Part shown: positions 58,072 to 64,000 of the stretch, piece after piece
How positions within the stretch are numbered: the first letter of the stretch is position 1
How the letters are laid out: each line of letters begins with the position of its first letter
Assembly (NCBI GenBank): GCA_025024175.1
Contig: QCXZ01000075.1
Span: 1,488,001 to 1,552,000 of the forward strand
Source: Rhyzopertha dominica
Taxonomy: Eukaryota > Arthropoda > Insecta > Coleoptera > Bostrichidae
Length of the DNA stretch: 64,000 nt
Direction of reading: 5' to 3'
Notes under the pieces: model-generated
Databases searched by the model: none
What the model was told of the DNA's origin: nothing
The model's input: the letters and a program-made list of their open reading frames with translations, nothing else
Translations under genes and position numbers: made by a program

Positions 58072-59367
58072 TGTTGATTTGCCAAAAATGTAAGTTGTAT
58101 GTAATGGTTTTTGTAAAGTGTTGTTTTAGAGGTGGTGGTTTTATTTATTTTGTGATTTTGTTGAGATGTTTATAGGTTCTATTTTATTACTTAATCGCTT
58201 AATTTAATAAATGTTACGAGGCATGGTTCTTTTGGGCTTAATTGGCCATTGTCAGTGCCATCACAAATAATGTTAAAAAAATGAAATCAACTATTTTTTA
58301 AACAAAATCAAGAAGATAACAAATATAGGTAATAGATAGCTAGAATTTTGCAAGAAATATGAAAACAGACGGCTCAAATCTGCAAATCTACTTGTTATTG
58401 ATACTCAAACAAATTTCTGGTATTATTTATTGTAGTTGTGTTGGTTTTGTTTCAAATATTAATGCATACAAATGTAAGGTAAGTTATAGTTAGTAATTAC
58501 ACTACACAGAGAAAAAAAAAAGATTCAGGTCAAAATTCATTTACTTCAACCACTGCAGCTATTCCATGAAATTGATTTAATGAGGTATGAGATTGAGAAT
58601 AAAATTATTTTTGAGGAGAATTTGTCGAACTTACAAAGGAGTCCAACTTAGTTTAAAACCGGTGATAATCTACAAAGAAAATATAAAGTCACTCTTCAAG
58701 AAGCTTTAAAATAGGAGGGAGTAGATAAGCCACAAAAAATGTCTTATAATTTTGCTAGTATAATGAAAATGAACAACATCATCTAATGATGTCTAGGGTC
58801 TACATTACCAGCTTTGCTTTCTTCAAAATTTTAATCTTGCGAGTACTTACCTTAGCAGCTTTTTTTTAATCCCTGGAAATCCATGAATTTTTGCTCAGTA
58901 ACAACAAATGAAGCACACATAAAATGGCAGGTATTTTATTTACACCTTTTAGCTGTCAACTTTTACAAAAATATACCTCTATAGGAAATTGTTTGGAAAA
59001 CTAGTCAAATCTATAAAACTACAAACGACAACTGATTTAAACCTGTGTCAGAGAAGCCCAGAACTACCTTTTTGTACGCTCGTTGAATGAAAAGAGGAAC
59101 CAGATTTATTTTTCACACATACTTAAAATCAATGTTAATAAACATATCTTTGGTTTATTAATTCATGTTAAAAGAAATACTGCTTGTCATTTGAGAAATT
59201 CAAAGTGTTAGATACTATCGCATGTTAAAAATCTATTAAAAACCAATTAACTACTCAACTCTTCGAAAAGGACACAATATTTGCATACTCATCTCATAGT
59301 CCCTCTGTTCATTAAACAATTTTAAGGCACCTAAATCAAAACAAACACTAATGAACAACATAAGGCC
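58072..59367. other. Intergenic between convergent RTN4IP1 and Merlin
   Basis: Both genes point their 3' ends here. AATAAA-like sequence at 58205-58210 (TTAATAAATG) may be the RTN4IP1 polyadenylation signal. No gene was recognised. Confidence 0.45.
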
Positions 59368-62300
59368 TCATAACTCCTCAAAAAACGCCACCCTCGATTT
59401 CGTCGATCCAGATTTGCTTTTCTTCAACGTGGAATACTTGTTTTCGCCGAGCTTCACTTGTTCCTCGTGCAGCTGATCCAGCTCCGTCTGTCTTTCACCG
59501 ACTTTGAGCACTGCTATCTCAGATCGCAATTCCCTCAGTTGATGTTGGAAATGCTTTGATTTCTCTAAATATTCCACCCTTAAATTGAATTGTTTAATAT
59601 CGGAACTGGTAAGAGTGATTTTTTTAATGTAATACCTTTCCTTTTCAATTTCCAAACTTAGTTGATCGGCGTCTGCGTGAGCTATCAAGTCATAGGAGGT
59701 AATGTTTAAGTTAAGATCGGGTGACATGCTGGTATCCGGCTCTAGTAGCGGTAGATCTGGACTTAGTGTTGGGCTTAAAGGGCCTGGATATAGGTTAGCT
59801 ACGGACTGAAAAAGAACGCAAAAGTATTTTTTTAATTTTTATTTGGCTTCCACAATTTTTTAAGTCAGTGAATGCATAGTCATTTAGAAATATATTGTAC
59901 CTTTGAGTTGTCATGTGTGACAATCACAGCTTGAATTTTTTTTTGTCTGTGTATTTTGGTAAAAAAAAGTTTTTCTACGTAAAAACACAATTAAAGGTGA
60001 ACCTTGGATCCATTTGAAGGATATGCTAGAGCTACCAACCCAATGCAGTGCCCTCTAAAAGATACAACAAATGTACAAAGTGAGTTCTTTTTCGATGACC
60101 AAGTATGAGGAACTCGAAAACTACGAGCCCAAACAACTATAGGTTCGGACACTTCATATTTTTGAGAGTAAGTAATTTTTACGATATGTAGAACATATTT
60201 TTCAAATTTATATTACTATCATCAAATACAACTATATACAGGTTTATTCTTTGGAAAATACAGGAGTAGAAAAACATATTATGTTTAAGAAATTAGTGCT
60301 TATTCAACACTATAACAAATTCGTTGTCAACTAAATCTTCGGACAGACCACCTTAATATTGAGTTACGTCCCCTTTGGCTTTAATTACTGCCTTTATTCG
60401 GTCAGACATTGTATTTAACAGATTTTGACAGTCCTCTGCAGTTATAATTCCCAGATTTCCGAAATTTTTTGTTTCAAACCTTCAATATTTCTTTGGGGAT
60501 CCTTTCTTAGCTTTCTTTTCATTATGGCCCAAAGATTCTCTATAGGATTAAGATCCGGGCTACTGGAGGGCCAGTCCAGAACGTTAATAGAGTTGTCTTG
60601 AAACCATTGTTTTGTAATTTTCGCGGTATGCGAAGATGCGCCGTCCTGTTGAGAAGTCCATTCGCCATCATCAACTAAAATTTCTACTGATGGGAGTAAA
60701 TTGGTTCTCAATATATCAATGTATTTTTGGGCGTTCACAGTACCATCTATAAAATGCAAAGATCCAACACCTTTCGAAGACATACATCCCCAGATCATAA
60801 CACTAGCAGGAAACTTAACAGTCCGTTTTAAACAGTTTTTGTGGTAAGTTTCAGATTTGTTACGAATCACTTTCTTTCGCATATCACCGACGCATACATC
60901 AAATTTTGACTCATCACTAAAAATGATGCTGTTCCATTGTCTTTGTTCATAATTTTGTCTTTGTCTTGCCCATTTTAGTCGATTTTGTTTCTGGCGGATA
61001 GTCAGCAGTGGTTTTTCTTTTGCCTGTTGAATAATTAATATAATTTTACTTTTTGAGTACAAGAGACTTACCTCTTAAACTTACTTTATAAAATTTATAG
61101 CCCCGCTTTCTGAGGTATTTACGAGTAGTCTATGTAGAAGCTCTTTTCTTTATTCTTTCTGACCATATTGCATTTAAATCTCGTAGACTACTCCGGCGAT
61201 TTTCCTTTGCGATGCTAATTAAAACTCAAACATCTCTGTCATTAATTATCCGTTTTCGTCCAGTACTTTTTCCAATTGCAACAGAACCACTTGATGAATA
61301 TTTTTTGATAATGTCAGCAAAACTTGACACAGGTAAATCGAGATCTTTTGCGATTTTTCGCCCACTCTTACCATCTAGACGCAATTTTACAATAAGATTA
61401 CGCAACTCAATACTCAACGCTTTTCCTCGAGCCATTATTTATTATGCACATAACAAAATTAACTGCAAAACTGACAGAAGCGGTGTCGCATTAATTTCCA
61501 ATATTATGTTTTGTTTTCATAGCCGCCCTGATTAAAATATCTCATGAATAACATTAGTGTCCGAAGATTTAGTTGACAACGAATTTGTTATAGTGTTGAA
61601 TAAGCACTAATTTCTTAAACATAATATGTTTTTCTACTCATGCACCTTCCGCAGAGTAAGCATGTATATAATTGTATTTGAAGATATTAATATCAATTTG
61701 AAAAATATGTTTTACATATCGTAAAAATTATTTAATCTGAAAAATATCAAGTGTCCGAACCTATAGTTGTTTGGGCTCGTACATGTCGACTATGATTTCT
61801 GGAGGAACTTTTATAATAATTTTCATTCCGCCTCCCGATTGCTTCGGCAGACAGTAAACTAATGTGAAAGAGCTTTTAACATTAAACTTGTCACGTGTAT
61901 TTAGACATACAATCTTAGAAATTCAGTCATATCGGAATAAATCGTATACCGCTCGATACAGATTAGTATCTTAGCTTCACTGTTCTCTGGATACCATGCG
62001 ACGGACCTGGTGGGGATGGGCATCCGCATTCCGCTCTCTTGACGGACTCGTGCGAAAGGGTTTGCGGTTTTAGATTTTTTGAACGTTTTTACTTATTTAT
62101 GGTACTCATGTTTTTGGTAGTGTACAAAGAAATATGTAGCTACAACGTGGAGTTCGAATTTTTCGTTTATGTGCCTTAGTTTTCGAGAAATAGCTCGCCA
62201 AAAATACGCATTTTTAAGCAAAATATAACAACAAATATTTACATTACCGTACCAAATTCAGAAAAAACTCGAACTCTACTTTGTAGCTACATCTTTTGTC

Positions 62301-63570
62301 ATTGCCATGTCGAAATTTCACTGCGAAATAGTTTCGAATAACTCCGTAAAATGTAAAACGGTAGGTGCTTAAAATGACCCGCTTCGCTCTAGGTAAACGC
62401 CCCTCTTAGTATGGTTGAATGCCGCAAAAATTCTGTTCAAGCATCTGAAGAAGAAGGGTGTAGCAAAAAGTGAAAATCGAACCATATAAATTCTGAACAC
62501 ATTTTTTTTTGGAGAACAAGAAATGTATTATTTTTTTAAGCAAAGTAAAATAACTTACAGAAATTGGACTTGCAGTAACCGAAGTAGTGTACGACGTGCT
62601 CCTGCTCAAAAAGTCCAGCAGTTTTTCTTTAGCCTGTTTCTCCGCCTCTCGAGCCTTCAAAAGCTCATCTTTGAGTTTGTTAGCTTCCGCAGCCCTCCGT
62701 TCCGATTCCTCCACTAACCTCGCCGTTAACATCTCGGCCTCTCTCGTTTTCCTTTCTAAAGTTACCTGGAAATGATCGCATGCAGTGAAAACGAAAATTT
62801 TTTCGCTCGATCATTACCTTTTCCTCTTCAGTTCTCATGGCACTCAATCGAATCCTTGTGATTTCTTGTTCCGCTTCTGCGGCCTTCTGGCTCAAAAGCA
62901 TCGCTTCTTCCTCTGCTACTCTGCTCTTTTCCGCGAGAAGATCGGCGCTTTCCTCTGATCTCCTCTGTTTAAAAAAATTTCATTTTCTTCCGTAACGAAA
63001 CGGGACTTTTCTTACCAGCGCTTCGTTGGCCAGCCGTATCTCTTCCTGGTATTGGAGCAATCTTTGTTCCATATTCGCACGTTCCCGTTCCGCTTCTTCT
63101 CGTAACTGTTTTTCCCTCGCCAGCCTGTTGCGTTGGACCTGCCTCCTTTGCTTCTCTTCTTTAGCTGCCGCCTTCATCTGTTGCAGTTCCATCGAATCAG
63201 GCTTCCTCCTTCGCATGTACAAGTCGTGGTTGCCAATACAAAGATCGAGAATCTAAATTAGGGAATTAAAATGTTTAAAAATTAGCGAAACAATTAATGA
63301 ATGCAAAAACCGACTGTACATCTTGAATTAATTGTAACTAGCATCATTTTTTGTACCCACCAATTTGTTCATGCGTACTTTCTGACTAAAGAACACGAAA
63401 TTTGGGGCATTCTTGTCGACGGGCTTAATGATGAACTTTTTGTCGTCGAAACTTATGTGTCGTATCTCCCCCCAAGTGAACGTTGTCTTGGGTTGAAGTT
63501 TGTTCTCCTTCTCGTAGATATTCAGTCCCAGAGCTGTCACGCCCAGCCATAGGTCAGTCTCTTTTTTATT
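59368..63570 (-). CDS. Mer: Merlin (NF2) C-terminal exons, partial
   Basis: Merlin is the ERM-family tumour suppressor that links membrane proteins to Hippo signalling at the cell cortex. Five phase-0 exons are in the window: 63570-63361, 63252-63016, 62964-62818, 62765-62559 and 59805-59368, giving 411 residues plus stop. The first holds the FERM F3 (PH-like) lobe ([40 protein letters not shown]). The next finishes F3 ([20 protein letters not shown]) and starts the long charged coiled coil that continues through exons 3-4. The last carries a Pro-rich stretch and the C-terminal domain ending [12 protein letters not shown], the ending typical of Merlin, not of ezrin, radixin or moesin. FERM F1 and F2 lie beyond the right edge. 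The last intron (59806-62558) hosts a Tc1 element. Confidence 0.95.
60124..61779 (-). mobile_element. Tc1 transposon with ~230-bp inverted repeats
   Basis: Outer ends CGAGCCCAAACAACTATAGG and CCTATAGTTGTTTGGGCTCG are perfect inverted repeats flanked by TA. The repeats continue inward to about 230 bp (ATTAGTGCTTATTCAACACT and its complement). The minus strand encodes the DNA-binding part at 61435-61226 ([20 protein letters not shown]) and the catalytic part at 61062-60442: [11 protein letters not shown] (first D), [14 protein letters not shown] (second D) and [13 protein letters not shown] (Glu), the DD34E Tc1 signature. A frame break with stops in between (61225-61062) disrupts it. It sits in the last intron of Merlin, same strand as the gene. 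Confidence 0.9.
61780..62558. other. Merlin intron sequence, no element recognised
   Basis: Rest of the last Merlin intron. No exon, RNA or transposon block could be supported. An extra alternative exon is not excluded. Confidence 0.35.
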
Positions 63571-64000
63571 CTAGATAAGAAAAAAAAATAAATTTAAATA
63601 TCTAAGAGCCGTTTGCCACTATACTTATTTATGTACTGAAATAAGTTCTTAAAATTGTTATACTGAAAATTAGATGCGCTCACCGTTTCAATACAAGAAA
63701 TAAGCGTAGTTTTGTTCTCAATTTGTAATTACAAATTCTTTTCAGTAAGTATTTCAATACATACATGTGCACCCTAATCGTGATTTTCTCAACCTAAAGC
63801 TAATCTAACCATAATCTATTAAATTCCGCCTTTATGCAGTAGCAAATGCAACGTAAGGTCTATTCTACTGCTAGAGAAAAGTAGACCTTAGATGTAACCC
63901 ACTCATAAACAATTACTTTTACTATTGTTTGCGTTTGTGGTCACTCCGAATTACCACAATTCGTATTTAAAAGTAAAAAAATGCCTGTTGACTGAAAAAA
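63571..64000. other. Merlin intron at the window edge
   Basis: Upstream of the FERM F3 exon no further Merlin exon is visible. The rest of the FERM domain must lie beyond 64000. Confidence 0.5.

Noticed and set aside
1..64000. tRNA, rRNA and CRISPR arrays
   Set aside because: None recognised by eye. CRISPR is not expected in an insect nuclear genome; repeats found are transposon-derived.

Overview
This looks like insect nuclear DNA, most likely from a beetle: AT-rich, short coding exons with canonical GT-AG introns, insect-type odorant receptors, and introns full of Penelope-like, LINE, Tc1/mariner and hAT-type elements. The species is not fixed by the sequence. Scattered N bases (30.7-31.4 kb, 36.3 kb, 36.7 kb, 49.3 kb, 50.7 kb, 57.66 kb) show it is assembly sequence.

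Layout. 0.1-17.2 kb: a tandem, same-strand (+) cluster of four seven-transmembrane odorant receptor (OR) genes, called here OR-A (738-2179), OR-B (4338-8830), OR-C (10110-15032) and OR-D (15712-17189). A broken copy lies at 3478-3850. Exon sizes are nearly constant (28/188/~485/103/90/156/~57 bp). OR-A has a stop in its first exon and OR-D has lost one intron exactly. Introns of OR-B and OR-C hold a LINE, a foldback element and a Tc1/mariner-type element. 17.8-21.1 kb: a DNA transposon with a Penelope-like element (PLE) nested inside it; the PLE is bounded by 217-bp inverted repeats that each carry a hammerhead ribozyme motif. 21.45-28.66 kb (-): a complete ten-exon secreted chitinase (GH18, Ser/Thr-rich linker, chitin-binding domain). 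28.7-32.6 kb: no gene recognised.

32.7-39.5 kb: the least conventional region. A minus-strand exon encodes a PD-(D/E)XK-like nuclease domain. About 2 kb away a divergent two-exon gene encodes ankyrin repeats, and a decayed ankyrin copy lies further right. All of this is surrounded by inverted foldback repeats and a palindromic PLE remnant. 40.3-49.8 kb (-): a fifth, divergent OR gene (OR-E) whose introns hold a mariner, another Tc1/mariner-type copy, a hAT-like MITE and PLE and transposase debris. A second, alternative-looking N-terminal OR exon lies at 51678-51868 (-). 53.2-58.07 kb (+): an RTN4IP1-like mitochondrial oxidoreductase. 59.37-63.57 kb (-): the C-terminal five exons of Merlin (NF2), with a Tc1 element in its last intron; the FERM N-terminal part continues past the right edge.

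Functionally the window combines chemosensory receptors, cuticle or gut chitin turnover, and two housekeeping genes (mitochondrial oxidoreductase, Hippo-pathway scaffold). The unexpected pieces are the nuclease/ankyrin pair, the set of PLE hammerhead ribozymes, and the possible alternative first-half exons of OR-E.
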